From: Actinomadura opuntiae
Lineage (GTDB): Bacteria; Actinomycetota; Actinomycetes; Streptosporangiales; Streptosporangiaceae
NCBI RefSeq assembly: GCF_030283205.1
Contig: NZ_JASNWF010000007.1
Coordinates: 248,001 to 312,000, forward strand
DNA: 64,000 nucleotides
Direction: 5' to 3'
Part shown: piece after piece, positions 41,851 to 51,141 of the stretch
Layout of the letters: each line of letters opens with the position of its first letter
Numbering within the stretch: the first letter of the stretch is position 1
Translations under genes and position numbers: made by a program
The notes under the pieces: generated by a model
Told to the model about the DNA's origin: nothing
The model's input: the letters and a program-made list of their open reading frames with translations, nothing else
Databases searched by the model: none

Positions 41851-43599
41851 TCAGCTGTGCACGGTCCCGTACGCCGCGGCGGTCGGGTCGCTGCGGTTCT
41901 CGCGCCACTCCCACCGCATGGTGGTGCCGCCCGGGCTGATGAAGCGCACGTACCCCGGCGCGCAGTTCTCCCTCTGCTGCCCCGACATGGGCGTCTCCTG
42001 GTACTCCACCATGCTGCTGTTCTCGTCGCCCGACAGCAGCGCGAGGTTGGTGTAGCACGTGGGCTGGGCGCCGTTGTAGTCGTACTTGGCGGTGCCGTGC
42101 GTGTACACCAGCGCGAACTCCGCCGTGAAGGAGTTGTGGCCGGCCGGGGCGTTCGGCTGGTAGCCGTTGCCCTCCCAGACGCCGACCAGCCCGCCCCTGG
42201 CCGTGGAGGTCGGCGTGCCGCCCTCGGACGGCGGCGTGTAGATCGAGGTCGTCGTCGGGGTCGGGTCGGGGTCGTCGCTGTTGGCCGCGATGACGACGAA
42301 CACCACGATCCCGATGATCACGATCAGCGCCAGCACGCCGCAGCCGATCGCGATCGCCGGGCCCGGCGAGCTCGACTTGCCGGACGGCGGCCCGTACATC
42401 GGCGGGGGCGGCTGCATCGGGGGCTGCTGCATGGGGGGCCGCTGCCCGATCGGCATGTTCGGCGGCGGGGGCTGCATGCCGCCCTGGTACATCGGCATGG
42501 GCGGCGGCGTGATCGGCTGCGGCGGCGGCGTCGCCGGCCCGCCCATGCCGCCCTGCATCCCGCCCTGCATGCCCTGCATGCCGCCCTGCATCCCACCTTG
42601 CATCCCGCCCTGCATGCCGCCCTGGTGCAGCGGCATCGGCGGCGGGGTGATCGACTGCTGCGGCGGCTGCGGACGGGGCGCGGGCGGCACCCGCGGCGGC
42701 GCCGGCATCTGCGCGGCGATCCGGGTGCCCTGGTTGAGCAGGTCCTCCTGGTCGGCGCCCGGGTTGGCCGGCGCGGCGCCGACGGCGCCGAGCAGGTTCA
42801 GCAGCAGCTGCGGCGCCGGCGGCCGCAGCCCCGCGTCCTTGGACAGGCAGCGGGCGACCAGGTCGCGCACCGGCCCCGGCGGCAGCGCCGACAGGTCCGG
42901 GTCCTCGTTGAGGATGCGGTTGATGATGACCGGCAGCGTGTCGGCCTCGAACGGCGACTGCCCGGTGGCCGCGAACACCATCGTGGCGCCCCAGGCGAAG
43001 ATGTCGACCGCGGGCGTCAGCGGCGCGCCGGTCAGCTGCTCGGGCGCCAGGTAGCCGGGCGTGCCGACCACCATGCCGGTCGCGGTGACGGCGCTCTCCT
43101 GCGAGTTGACCGTCCGGGCGATGCCGAAGTCGACCACGCGCGGGCCGTCGGAGGCCAGCATCACGTTGTTGGGCTTGAAGTCGCGGTGCACGATCCCGGC
43201 CTCGTGGATGGCCGCGAGGGCCGTCACGGTGCCGATCGCCAGCCGCTCCAGCTCGGCGGCGCCGAGCGGGCCGTTGTGCGCGACCACGTCGTGCAGCGAC
43301 GGGCCGTCGATGAACTCGCTGACGACGTACGGCTGGTCGCCGTGCACGTCGGCCTCCAGCACCCGCGCCGTGCAGAAGGGCTCGACCTTCTGCGCCGCGC
43401 TCACCTCGCGGGTGAACCGGGCGCGGGCGGCCGGGTCGTTGGCCATCTGCGCGTGCAGCAGCTTGATGGCGACGTACTCGCCGCCCGGCGCCCGGCCGAG
43501 GAAGACCGCGCCCTGCCCTCCGGCGCCGAGCCGGCCGACGACCTCGAACTGACCCAGTGCCCTGGGATCGCCCGGCTCCAGCGGAGCGGCATCCGGCAT
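41851..43599 (-). CDS. Ser/Thr kinase with Met/Gly/Gln repeats and an extracellular beta domain
   Basis: A 582-residue kinase very similar in its catalytic half (about 15-270) to the downstream kinase: GRLGAGGQGAVFLG, HRDFKPNNVM, DFGIARTV, GTPGYLAPEQLTG. A low-complexity linker (about 300-400) contains tandem GGMQ units and PPPMPMYQGG copies. One helix follows at about 411-438. The outer 110 residues (LVGVWEGNGYQPN... to the end) have a lipocalin-like opening and two Cys that may form a disulfide. The ATG at 43599 follows GGAGG. The two kinases probably arose by duplication and then acquired different sensor domains. The ligand is unknown. Confidence 0.92.
   Translation of the reverse strand: MPDAAPLEPGDPRALGQFEVVGRLGAGGQGAVFLGRAPGGEYVAIKLLHAQMANDPAARARFTREVSAAQKVEPFCTARVLEADVHGDQPYVVSEFIDGPSLHDVVAHNGPLGAAELERLAIGTVTALAAIHEAGIVHRDFKPNNVMLASDGPRVVDFGIARTVNSQESAVTATGMVVGTPGYLAPEQLTGAPLTPAVDIFAWGATMVFAATGQSPFEADTLPVIINRILNEDPDLSALPPGPVRDLVARCLSKDAGLRPPAPQLLLNLLGAVGAAPANPGADQEDLLNQGTRIAAQMPAPPRVPPAPRPQPPQQSITPPPMPLHQGGMQGGMQGGMQGGMQGMQGGMQGGMGGPATPPPQPITPPPMPMYQGGMQPPPPNMPIGQRPPMQQPPMQPPPPMYGPPSGKSSSPGPAIAIGCGVLALIVIIGIVVFVVIAANSDDPDPTPTTTSIYTPPSEGGTPTSTARGGLVGVWEGNGYQPNAPAGHNSFTAEFALVYTHGTAKYDYNGAQPTCYTNLALLSGDENSSMVEYQETPMSGQQRENCAPGYVRFISPGGTTMRWEWRENRSDPTAAAYGTVHS
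42541..42625 (-). repeat. tandem 12-base coding repeat (GGMQ units)
   Basis: On the plus strand CCGCCCTGCATC-type units follow one another seven times with few changes, encoding GGMQ repeats in the kinase linker. One unit has lost three bases (GMQ), and slipped-strand changes are likely here. Confidence 0.8.
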
Positions 43600-44119
43600 C
43601 TGATCCTCCAGTGACCCGCAGTGATGTCCCGCGACATGATGCGCCCGGGCCCGTGGCGAGGCCGCGGTTCCCCCGCGGGGCCCGGCTCGCGCCGGCGGAC
43701 CCGCGCGGGCCCGTCCCCCCGACCTCAGGCGGGCACGATATCGCGTTAGTTCAGACGTTTCACCGAAGCTTCTGGTTCAGCGGCCCACCAGCCGGTTCGG
43801 GCCGTCCCGCGCGCCGCGGCCCGGTCGGCGCGCGCAACGCTCCCGGGACCGATATGATCCCCGCCGCCGCGGCAACCCCGGCGGGCGCACCGGCCCTTCG
43901 GGAGCATGCCGGAGCGCCGGGCGGGCGTGTGAGGGACGACACATCGCGGGGGTGGGAGACGGGTGATCGGTGTCACCCGTGGGAACGGTCGCGCCTCGTG
44001 TGTCACAGCTCACCAAACGTGACAGAATTTCCCGCCCGGATCGGGCACAAGAACGGTCCCCCGAGCGTTAGTTCCGCGCGACGGGGCGCATAAAGCACTG
44101 AGGGGGATGGAGACAGAAG
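43600..44119. promoter_or_regulatory. divergent intergenic region between kinase and DUF4193 genes
   Basis: 520 bases without a supportable gene. It holds an 8-bp hairpin ACGGGTGA/TCACCCGT (43959-43980) and a wider inverted repeat TGTCAC (44001-44006) / GTGACA (44019-44024), possible regulator sites for the DUF4193 gene. A ribosome site GGAG lies shortly before the ATG at 44120. Confidence 0.45.
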
Positions 44120-44416
44120 ATGGCGACCGACTACGACAGCCCACGCAAGACAGACGACGACCTGAGCGAGGACAGCCTCCAGGAGCTCCAGGCACGGCGT
44201 GCCGACAAGGCCGCCAGCATCATCGACGAGGACCTGGACGCCGGTGAGGTCGCCGAGCTGCCCGGCGCCGACCTGTCCAACGAGGAACTGACCTTCCGGG
44301 TGGTCCCCCGGCAGGCCGACGAGTTCACCTGCACGCGCTGCTTCCTGGTGCACCACCGCAGCCAGCTGGCCACCGAGAAGAACGGCCAGCCGGTCTGCCG
44401 CGAGTGCGCCGCCTGA
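44120..44416 (+). CDS. DUF4193 family protein
   Basis: A 98-residue actinobacterial protein with an acidic N-terminal two thirds (DDDLSEDSLQELQARR) and a C-terminal zinc-ribbon-like part with CTRC and CREC pairs separated by about 22 residues. Sequence and length match DUF4193, conserved throughout actinobacteria. The acidic part and small ribbon suggest binding to a large partner such as RNA polymerase or ribosome, but no role is established. Confidence 0.92.
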   Translation: MATDYDSPRKTDDDLSEDSLQELQARRADKAASIIDEDLDAGEVAELPGADLSNEELTFRVVPRQADEFTCTRCFLVHHRSQLATEKNGQPVCRECAA

Positions 44417-44456
44417 CGCCCGGACGGCGCCCGGACCGGAGCGCCGGCGAAGTGGA

Positions 44457-44502
44457 GGGGGACGATCGGGCCGCCCCTGCCGGGGCCCGAGGGTCCGTCC
44501 CC
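44457..44502 (+). terminator. hairpin after DUF4193 gene
   Basis: GGGGAC (44457-44462) pairs with GTCCCC (44497-44502), and inside it TCGGGCC (44466-44472) pairs with GGCCCGA (44484-44490). The structure ends 20 bases before the next start. Confidence 0.55.
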
Positions 44503-44521
44503 CGCGGAGAGGTATGGCTGC

Positions 44522-45328
44522 ATGGCGGGAGATCTCGAACGACGTCGTGACGACGTGGAGCCGGCGCCCGGCGGCGGCTCCACGGAGCTCGGCGAGCTGA
44601 TCGGCCGGCTCGCGGGTGACGACGAGATGGACCGTGAGACCCGTAGGCGGCTGCTCGGCCGGCTGACCCGGCTGCTCGGCCAGGGAGCCCGCCGGGCCGG
44701 CGCCGCGGGGATCGCGAGCGGCCGCTGGCTGGCCGAGCTGCTGCTCGAGGCGGCCCCGCACATCCCGATCCGCGATCTGGAGACGCTGAGCCGCCACCAT
44801 CACGGGCTGACCGGCGAGGACCTCGCCGACAACGTGATCCGGGTGGCGGGCAACGCCACCACCGCCGTCGGCGCGGCCGGCGGCGCGCTGGCCGCGGTGG
44901 AGTTCGCCGCTCCGCCGCTGCTGCTCACCGCCCCCGCGCAGATCGCCGCCGAGACCCTCGTGGTCGCGGCGCTCGAGGTGAAGATGATCGCGGAGCTGCA
45001 CGAGGTGTACGGGGTCAGCGTCCAGGGCTCCGGCACCGCGCGCGGCGCGGCGTTCGTCACCGCGTGGGCCCGCCAGCGCGGCATCAACCCGCTGGAGGGC
45101 GGCACGTTCACCAGCGCGCTCGGCTCGGCGGCCAAGGCGACGCTGCGCAAGCGGATGATGCGCACGTTCGGCCGCCACATGACGACGATGGGGCCGCTGC
45201 TGACCGGCGCCGCCGCGGGCGCCGCGCTGAACCGGGCCGCGACCCGGTCGCTGGCGGCCAAGGTCCGCCAGGACCTGCGCGGCACCGCCGACTCCCCACC
45301 GCCACTGCCGGGAGGCACCTCCGACTGA
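44522..45328 (+). CDS. hypothetical Ala/Arg-rich membrane-associated protein
   Basis: A 268-residue protein. A charged N-terminal helix region leads to a long Ala/Gly-rich middle (LADNVIRVAGNATTAVGAAGGALAAVEF... in pieces) with two marginal hydrophobic helices around 115-150 and another near 225-240. It carries an unusual HHHG run in LSRHHHGLTGEDLADN. It resembles uncharacterised actinobacterial proteins and I cannot name a family. The ATG at 44522 has GGAGAGG about ten bases upstream. The function is unknown. Confidence 0.72.
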   Translation: MAGDLERRRDDVEPAPGGGSTELGELIGRLAGDDEMDRETRRRLLGRLTRLLGQGARRAGAAGIASGRWLAELLLEAAPHIPIRDLETLSRHHHGLTGEDLADNVIRVAGNATTAVGAAGGALAAVEFAAPPLLLTAPAQIAAETLVVAALEVKMIAELHEVYGVSVQGSGTARGAAFVTAWARQRGINPLEGGTFTSALGSAAKATLRKRMMRTFGRHMTTMGPLLTGAAAGAALNRAATRSLAAKVRQDLRGTADSPPPLPGGTSD

Positions 45329-45415
45329 ACCACCGCGATCACGGTCCGGGGGCGAGCGCGCTCGCCCCCGGACGGGCCTCGCCCGCTGCGACCACTCCAT
45401 CCCGCAGCCGGAAAA

Positions 45416-45457
45416 GCGTCGTGGCCGGTCCCGGACGTCCGGGACCGGCCACGACGC
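45416..45457 (-). terminator. perfect 42-base palindrome terminator
   Basis: Twenty-one bases on each side of the centre at 45436/45437 are exactly complementary. On the minus strand the stem is followed by TTTTCC, making a strong Rho-independent terminator for the DUF4235 gene; it can also stop plus-strand transcripts. Confidence 0.85.
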
Positions 45458-45498
45458 GTTCGGGCCCTCGATCGGGCCGCGTGCTCAGGCCGCCGAGC

Positions 45499-45786
45499 TC
45501 AGACGTCCACCTTCAGGTGGGACGGCAGCTCGCCGGTGCCCTTGGCCCACTGGTGGACCGCGACCCGGGTGGCCACCAGCCGCGCGACCTCCACGCCGAC
45601 GCCCACCACCACGGCCCAGCCGATCGCCTCCGCCAGCGCCACGTCCGGTGACTCGGGGTTGGTCGGCGGCTCCTTGCCGGTGGTCTTCTTCCACACGAGC
45701 GTGATCGCCTTCTTCGTGACGAAGCCGCTCGCGAAGGCCGCGGCGCCGGCCATCACCCGATAGCCGATGTCGCCTTTGTCCGCCAT
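45499..45786 (-). CDS. DUF4235 family membrane protein
   Basis: A 95-residue protein started at the second of two adjacent ATGs (45786), which is six bases from GGAGG; the first (45789) is only three bases away. It has an N-terminal hydrophobic segment ([20 protein letters not shown]), a Lys/Pro-rich loop, and a second helix ([20 protein letters not shown]). These match DUF4235, small two-helix actinobacterial membrane proteins of unknown role. Divergent from valS. Confidence 0.87.
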   Translation of the reverse strand: MADKGDIGYRVMAGAAAFASGFVTKKAITLVWKKTTGKEPPTNPESPDVALAEAIGWAVVVGVGVEVARLVATRVAVHQWAKGTGELPSHLKVDV

Positions 45787-45911
45787 CATCGTCCTCCAGT
45801 CGTCCTGTCGTCCCCGACGCTACCGGAACGCCCCGCTCCGGGCGGGTAAGGCCGCCGCGTCGGCGCGGGCTGTCGGCGTGCGGGCGGGCGCGAGGTCAAT
45901 ACGATTGGTCC

Positions 45912-48437
45912 ATGACAGAGCAGCCGCGTCTCCCGAGCGTTCCCGCCAAGCCCTCCCTGGACGGCCTGGAGGGCAAGTGGGTACGCGCCTGGGAGGACGC
46001 GGGCGTCTACCGCTTCGACCGCACCCGGCCGCGCCGCGAGGTCTACTCGATCGACACCCCGCCGCCCACCGTGAGCGGGTCCCTCCACGTCGGCCACGTC
46101 TTCTCCTACACCCACACCGACACCGTCGCCCGTTTCCACCGCATGCGCGGTCGCGCGGTCTTCTACCCGATGGGCTGGGACGATAACGGCCTGCCCACCG
46201 AGCGTCGGGTGCAGAACCACTTCGGGGTGCGGTGCGAGCCGTCGCTGCCCTACGACCCCGGCTTCGAGCCGCCGGCCAAGCCGGACCCGAAGCGGCAGGT
46301 CCCGGTGTCGCGGCGCAACTTCATCGAGCTGTGCGAGCGGCTCACCGAGGTCGACGAGAAGGCGTTCGAGGAGATGTGGCGGACCGTCGGCCTGTCGGTC
46401 GACTGGAGCCACCTCTACACCACGATCGGCGACGTGTCCCGGACGGCGTCGCAGCGCGCGTTCCTGCGCAACCTCGCGCGCGGCGAGGCGTACGTGTCGG
46501 AGGCGCCGACGCTGTGGGACGTGACGTTCCGCACGGCCGTCGCGCAGGCCGAGCTGGAGGACCGCGAGCAGCCGGGCGCGTTCTACCGGATCCGGTTCCA
46601 CGGCGACGACCGGCCCGTCTACATCGAGACGACGCGTCCCGAACTGCTGCCCGCGTGCGTCGCGCTGGTCGCGCACCCCGACGACGAGCGGTACCGGGAG
46701 CTGTTCGGCACGACGGTCCGGACGCCGCTGTTCGGCGTCGAGGTGCCGGTGCTCGCGCACCGGCTCGCCGAGCCCGACAAGGGGTCGGGCATCGCGATGA
46801 TCTGCACGTTCGGCGACGTCACGGACGTCACCTGGTGGCGCGAGCTGGACCTGCCGACCCGCGCGGTCATCGGCTGGGACGGCCGGCTGGCCGCCGAGCC
46901 GCCCGCCGGCGTCCCGGCGGGGCCGTACGCGGAGCTGGCCGGCAAGACGGTGTTCTCCGCCAAGGAGCGCGTCGTCGAGCTGCTGCGCGAGTCCGGCGAC
47001 CTCGACGGCGAGCCCCGCAGGATCAGCCGGCCGGTGAAGTTCTACGAGAAGGGCAGCAAGCCGCTCGAGATCGTCACGACCCGGCAGTGGTACATCCGCA
47101 ACGGCGGCCGCGACGCCGCGACCCGCGCCGAGCTGCTCGGCCGCGGCGCCGAGCTGCGCTGGCACCCGCCCTACATGAAGGCCCGCTACGAGAACTGGGT
47201 CGAGGGGCTGAACGGCGACTGGCTGATCTCCCGGCAGCGGTTCTTCGGCGTGCCGATCCCCGTCTGGTATCCGCTGGACGGCTCCGGCGAGCCGCGCTAC
47301 GACGAGCCGATCGTCCCGGCGGAGGACGCGCTGCCCGTCGACCCGTCCTCGGACGTCCCGCCCGGCTACACCGAGGACCAGCGCGGCAAGCCGGACGGGT
47401 TCATCGGCGACCCGGACGTCATGGACACCTGGGCCACGTCGTCGCTGACCCCGCAGATCGCGGGCGGCTGGGAGCGCGACGCCGACCTGTTCGCGCGGGT
47501 GTTCCCCTACGACCTGCGGCCGCAGGCGCACGACATCATCCGGACGTGGCTGTTCTCCACGGTCGTCCGGTCGCATCTGGAGCACGGGTCGCTGCCGTGG
47601 ACCGACACCGCGCTGTCGGGCTGGATCCTCGACCCGGACCGCAAGAAGATGTCGAAGTCCAAGGGCAACGTGGTCACCCCGATCGACCTGCTGCGCGAGT
47701 ACGGCTCGGACGCCGTGCGGTACTGGGCGGCGAGCGGCCGTCCGGGCACCGACACCGCGTTCGACACCGGGCAGATCAAGGTCGGCCGGCGGCTCGCCAT
47801 CAAGATCCTCAACGCGTCGAAGTTCGTGCTGGGGCTGGGCGAGGTCGAGGCGGACGCGGCGGTGACCGAGCCGCTGGACCGGGCGATGCTGGCGTCGCTG
47901 TCCACGGTCGTCGAGGACGCCACGCAGGCGTTCGAGGGCTACGACTACACGCGGGCGCTGGAGCGCACGGAGCGGTTCTTCTGGGAGTTCTGCGACGACT
48001 ACCTGGAGCTGGTCAAGGCCCGCGCGTACGGGGACGGGCCGCAGGCGCAGTCGGCGCGCGCGGCGCTGCGGGCGGCGCTGTCGGTGCTGCTGCGGCTGTT
48101 CGCGCCGGTGCTGCCGTTCGTGACCGAGGAGGTCTGGTCGTGGTGGCGGAAGGGCTCGGTGCACGCCGCGTCCTGGCCGCTGCCGGCCGAGCTGCCCGCG
48201 GGCGGCGACCCTGCGGTGCTCGCCGCGACGGGCGAGGCGCTGCGGCAGGTCCGCAAGGCCAAGTCGGAGGCGAAGGCGTCGATGCGCGCGGACGTGGCGC
48301 GGGCCGTGGTGCGCGGCGCGGAGGCCGGGCGGATCGCGCGGCCGGATCTGGCCGCCGCCGGCCGGATCGCCGAGCTGACGCTGGAGAGCGCGCCCGCCGG
48401 GCTGACGGTGGACGTGACGCTGGCGCCCGCCGGCTGA
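45912..48437 (+). CDS. valS: valine--tRNA ligase
   Basis: An 841-residue class I aminoacyl-tRNA synthetase that charges tRNA-Val. The HIGH motif appears as [12 protein letters not shown] near residue 61, the editing domain contains [23 protein letters not shown], and KKMSKSKGN lies near residue 580. The C-terminal anticodon-binding domain ([19 protein letters not shown]) is present, but the long C-terminal coiled coil of many bacterial ValRS is reduced. The variant [16 protein letters not shown] after the HIGH region is characteristic of the actinobacterial form. The ATG is 14 bases after CGATT. Confidence 0.95.
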   Translation: MTEQPRLPSVPAKPSLDGLEGKWVRAWEDAGVYRFDRTRPRREVYSIDTPPPTVSGSLHVGHVFSYTHTDTVARFHRMRGRAVFYPMGWDDNGLPTERRVQNHFGVRCEPSLPYDPGFEPPAKPDPKRQVPVSRRNFIELCERLTEVDEKAFEEMWRTVGLSVDWSHLYTTIGDVSRTASQRAFLRNLARGEAYVSEAPTLWDVTFRTAVAQAELEDREQPGAFYRIRFHGDDRPVYIETTRPELLPACVALVAHPDDERYRELFGTTVRTPLFGVEVPVLAHRLAEPDKGSGIAMICTFGDVTDVTWWRELDLPTRAVIGWDGRLAAEPPAGVPAGPYAELAGKTVFSAKERVVELLRESGDLDGEPRRISRPVKFYEKGSKPLEIVTTRQWYIRNGGRDAATRAELLGRGAELRWHPPYMKARYENWVEGLNGDWLISRQRFFGVPIPVWYPLDGSGEPRYDEPIVPAEDALPVDPSSDVPPGYTEDQRGKPDGFIGDPDVMDTWATSSLTPQIAGGWERDADLFARVFPYDLRPQAHDIIRTWLFSTVVRSHLEHGSLPWTDTALSGWILDPDRKKMSKSKGNVVTPIDLLREYGSDAVRYWAASGRPGTDTAFDTGQIKVGRRLAIKILNASKFVLGLGEVEADAAVTEPLDRAMLASLSTVVEDATQAFEGYDYTRALERTERFFWEFCDDYLELVKARAYGDGPQAQSARAALRAALSVLLRLFAPVLPFVTEEVWSWWRKGSVHAASWPLPAELPAGGDPAVLAATGEALRQVRKAKSEAKASMRADVARAVVRGAEAGRIARPDLAAAGRIAELTLESAPAGLTVDVTLAPAG

Positions 48438-48446
48438 GTCCCGCGG

Positions 48447-48472
48447 CCGTCCCGGCGGGTCAGCCGGGACGG
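48447..48472. terminator. shared terminator of valS and tetR
   Basis: CCGTCCCGGC (48447-48456) and GCCGGGACGG (48463-48472) form a 10-bp stem with a 6-base loop. The right arm lies within the last codons of the convergent TetR gene. Confidence 0.6.
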
Positions 48473-49104
48473 TCGCAGCCGGGGTCGGTGTGCCCGGCGG
48501 CCTTCAGCACCCCGCCGAGCACGCGGACGGCGAGGTCGCGGACGTCCTCGCGGCTCAGGTCGCCGCCCTCCAGCCAGGACGCGGTCGCACCCTCGACGAA
48601 CGACAGCCAGCCCTCCAGCGCCACCCGCAGCGCGGGCCGCGGCGTGGGGGAGCCGATGAGGCCGGTGGACATCGCGGCCAGCAGCCGCTTGCGCGAGGCG
48701 CGGTGCAGCTCCAGCACCTCGGCGTCCACGCCGACGCCGCCGCTGGTGATCGTCTGGAAGGCGGAGCGGTGCGCGCCGGCCCACCACAGGAAGCCGTCGA
48801 GGGTGCGGACCAGCCGGTCGGCGGGGGAGTGCCCGCCGAACTCCTCGGCCAGCGCGTTCAGCGCCTGCGCGGCCGCCCCGATCACGGCCAGGAACAGCCC
48901 GCGCTTGCTGCCGAAGTAGTAGTAGATCAGGCCCTTGGCGACCCCGGCCTCGGCCGCGATGTCGTCGATGGACAGCGCGTCGTACGGGCGGTCGGCGAAC
49001 AGCCGGGACGCGGCGTCCAGGATCGCCCGCCGGCGCGCGCCGCCCTCCCGCGCGGCGCGGGCGGGGACGGTGTCCGGGCCGTCCGGGCGGGTTCCGGCGG
49101 TCAT
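48460..49104 (-). CDS. TetR-family regulator
   Basis: A 214-residue regulator started at the ATG at 49104, which follows GGGGGG-type purines; longer upstream frames are not supported. N-terminal helix-turn-helix: ILDAASRLFADRPYDALSIDDIAAEAGVAKGLIYYYFGSK in pieces. The C-terminal ligand domain is variable (FLWWAGAHRSAFQTITSGG). It is divergent from the hydrolase operon, with an ATTAGA/TCTAAT dyad between, so it probably represses that operon and itself. The inducer may be a lipid or other hydrophobic compound, by analogy. Confidence 0.9.
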   Translation of the reverse strand: MTAGTRPDGPDTVPARAAREGGARRRAILDAASRLFADRPYDALSIDDIAAEAGVAKGLIYYYFGSKRGLFLAVIGAAAQALNALAEEFGGHSPADRLVRTLDGFLWWAGAHRSAFQTITSGGVGVDAEVLELHRASRKRLLAAMSTGLIGSPTPRPALRVALEGWLSFVEGATASWLEGGDLSREDVRDLAVRVLGGVLKAAGHTDPGCDRPG

Positions 49105-49143
49105 CGCGCCCCCCTCTTGACTTCGGTTCAACTCCCTCATCAT

Positions 49144-49162
49144 ATTAGATCCCGAGTCTAAT
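49144..49162. promoter_or_regulatory. TetR operator candidate
   Basis: ATTAGA and TCTAAT form a perfect inverted repeat with a 7-base spacer in the 61-base divergent gap. The right arm TCTAAT doubles as a likely -10 of the hydrolase gene, so binding would block transcription. Confidence 0.6.
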
Positions 49163-49165
49163 TGG

Positions 49166-50164
49166 GTGGTGGGGATGGACGTGATGCCGCGCGGCGCGGC
49201 CGCCGTGAAGGCCGTGGACGTGAAGCAGAGGCGCGTGAAGGCGGGCGGGGTGAAGCTCGCCGTCCGCGAACGGGGGCCGCGGACGGCTCCCACGGTCGTG
49301 CTGGTGCACGGCTACCCCGACACCGCGGCGGTGTGGGAGCCGATCGCCGACCTGCTCGCCGAGGACTTCCACGTCGTGAGCTACGACGTGCGCGGCGCCG
49401 GCGGCTCGTCCCGCCCGCGCCGCACCAGGGCCTACGCCATGGAGAACCTCGCCGCCGACCTGCGCGCGGTGGTCGACGCGGTGTCGCCCGGCCGCCCCGT
49501 CCACCTGGCCGGCCACGACTGGGGCTCGGTGCAGGGCTGGGGCGCGGTCACCGGTGACCTCGTCGAAGGGCGCGTCGCCTCGTTCACCTCGATCTCCGGA
49601 CCGTGCATCGAGCACTTCGGGCAGTGGGTGCGCGACCGGCTGCGCCGCCCGACGCCCCGGCACGTCCTGGAGCTGGCCGGGCAGTTCGCCCGCTCCTGGT
49701 ACCTGGTGTTCGGCGCGGTCCCGGGCGTCCCGCAACTGGTCTGGCGGCTGGGCGGGGCGCGCCTGTTCCCGATCGCGATCGAGCGGATGGAGGGCATCGA
49801 GGGCTGGCACGCCGACACCTTCCAGAAGGACGCGCTGGACGGGATGAAGCTCTACCGCGCCAACGCAGTCCGCTTCCTGCGCCCCGGCTCGATGGCGACG
49901 ACGCGGGTTCCGGTACAGGTCATCGCGCCGACGCGGGACGCGTTCGTCTCGCCGCACCAGTCCAAGGACGTCGGCCGCTACGTCGACCGGCTCTGGCGGC
50001 GGGAGATCCCGGCCGGCCACTGGGGCGCCGTCCGCAAGGACCCCGCGACGGTCGCCGCGTGGATCGCCGAGTTCGCCCGGCACATCGAGGGCGGCGCCGA
50101 GACGAACGGGCTGCGGCGTGCGCAGGTGCCCGTCCAGGGCGAGATCGTGGCGGCGGGGGAGTGA
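49166..50164 (+). CDS. alpha/beta-hydrolase (epoxide-hydrolase-like)
   Basis: A 332-residue alpha/beta hydrolase. The oxyanion-hole HGYPDT near residue 49, the nucleophile elbow GHDWGS (Asp nucleophile, as in epoxide hydrolases and dehalogenases) near 113, and a late catalytic His in PAGHWGAVRKDP are present. The start is uncertain: GTG at 49166, GTG at 49169 and ATG at 49175 lie together just after the putative -10. It is first in a two-gene operon with a metal-dependent hydrolase and is divergent from the TetR gene. Confidence 0.88.
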   Translation: MVGMDVMPRGAAAVKAVDVKQRRVKAGGVKLAVRERGPRTAPTVVLVHGYPDTAAVWEPIADLLAEDFHVVSYDVRGAGGSSRPRRTRAYAMENLAADLRAVVDAVSPGRPVHLAGHDWGSVQGWGAVTGDLVEGRVASFTSISGPCIEHFGQWVRDRLRRPTPRHVLELAGQFARSWYLVFGAVPGVPQLVWRLGGARLFPIAIERMEGIEGWHADTFQKDALDGMKLYRANAVRFLRPGSMATTRVPVQVIAPTRDAFVSPHQSKDVGRYVDRLWRREIPAGHWGAVRKDPATVAAWIAEFARHIEGGAETNGLRRAQVPVQGEIVAAGE

Positions 50165-50168
50165 CGGC

Positions 50169-51065
50169 ATGAGCGAGATCGACGAGCGACACCCCGCCAT
50201 CACCCCGCGCCGGGTGAAGTTCGACTGGACGGACACGCCGCTGCACTGGATCCCCGGCGAACCGGTCGCCACCCACTTCATCAACGTGCTGCACCTGCTG
50301 CTGCCCGCCGGCGAGCGGTGGTTCGTGCACGTCTACAAGCAGACGCTGCCCCTGGTGGAGGACGACGAGCGCCTGTACCGCGAGGTCAAGGGCTTCATGG
50401 GGCAGGAGGCCGTGCACGCCTACTCCCACCAGGGCGTCCTCGACCGGCAGATGCTCGCGCAGGGCCTCGACCCGCGCCCGCTGACCGACCGGATCGAGTG
50501 GATGTTCAAGCGGATCCTCGGCGACCGCTGCCCGGTGCCGCTGGTCCCGCGCCGCCGGTGGCTGGTCTTCCGGATCGGGATCATCGCCGCGATCGAGCAC
50601 TACACGGCCGCGCTCGGCCAGTGGATCCTGGACGCCCGCGCGCTGGACGACGCCGGCGCCGACCCCACGATGATGGACCTGCTGCGCTGGCACGGCGCCG
50701 AGGAGGTCGAGCACCGCTCGGTGGCGTTCGACGTCTACGAGCACGTCGCCGGACGGTACTGGCTGCGGTTCATCGCGTTCTTCATCGGCGTGCTGGCGAT
50801 GCCAATGATGGTGTACGTCGGCGCCGCGTACCTGTGCCGCGCCGACCCGGCGCTGAAGGGCGTCCGGCCGCGGATCCGCGACTACCGGCGCGCGGTGCGG
50901 CGCGGGCTGTTCCCCAGCAACCGGTTCATGGTCGCCGCCGCGCGCGCCTACCTGCGCCGCGACTACCACCCGTCCGCCGAATGCTCCACCGAGCGCGCCC
51001 TCGACTACCTGGCGGCCTCCCCGGCGGCACGCGCCGCCGGCCACGCGGGACGGCCGGGGACGTGA
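50169..51065 (+). CDS. metal-dependent hydrolase (PF10118 family)
   Basis: A 298-residue protein with the ferritin-like helical core of this family: FMGQEAVHAYSHQGVL (Glu, His ligands), AIEHYTAALGQWIL (Glu-x2-His), and WHGAEEVEHRSVAFDVY (Glu-x2-His). These repeated EAxxH/ExxH motifs predict a di-metal centre. One hydrophobic segment (FIAFFIGVLAMPMMVYVGAAY) suggests membrane attachment. Relatives are often near P450s and lipid-modifying genes. It begins five bases after the hydrolase stop. Chemistry is unproven. Confidence 0.88.
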   Translation: MSEIDERHPAITPRRVKFDWTDTPLHWIPGEPVATHFINVLHLLLPAGERWFVHVYKQTLPLVEDDERLYREVKGFMGQEAVHAYSHQGVLDRQMLAQGLDPRPLTDRIEWMFKRILGDRCPVPLVPRRRWLVFRIGIIAAIEHYTAALGQWILDARALDDAGADPTMMDLLRWHGAEEVEHRSVAFDVYEHVAGRYWLRFIAFFIGVLAMPMMVYVGAAYLCRADPALKGVRPRIRDYRRAVRRGLFPSNRFMVAAARAYLRRDYHPSAECSTERALDYLAASPAARAAGHAGRPGT

Positions 51066-51068
51066 GCC

Positions 51069-51119
51069 GCGGCGGGCCCGGACGCCGTAAATCCGCGCCA
51101 CGCCGGCCGGGCCCGCCGC
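51069..51119. terminator. convergent terminator hairpin
   Basis: A 13-bp perfect stem GCGGCGGGCCCGG / CCGGGCCCGCCGC with a 25-base loop between the hydrolase operon and the P450 gene. Confidence 0.6.
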
Positions 51120-51141
51120 ACCCTTCCATCCCGTACGGGCG

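Noticed and set aside
42541..42625. short tandem units as a possible CRISPR or minisatellite locus
   Set aside because: Units are contiguous, 12 bases, in frame and encode GGMQ within a kinase; there are no spacers and no cas genes.
45416..45457. perfect 42-base palindrome as a possible replication or recombination site
   Set aside because: Its place after a gene end and the T-run on the minus strand fit a simple intrinsic terminator better.
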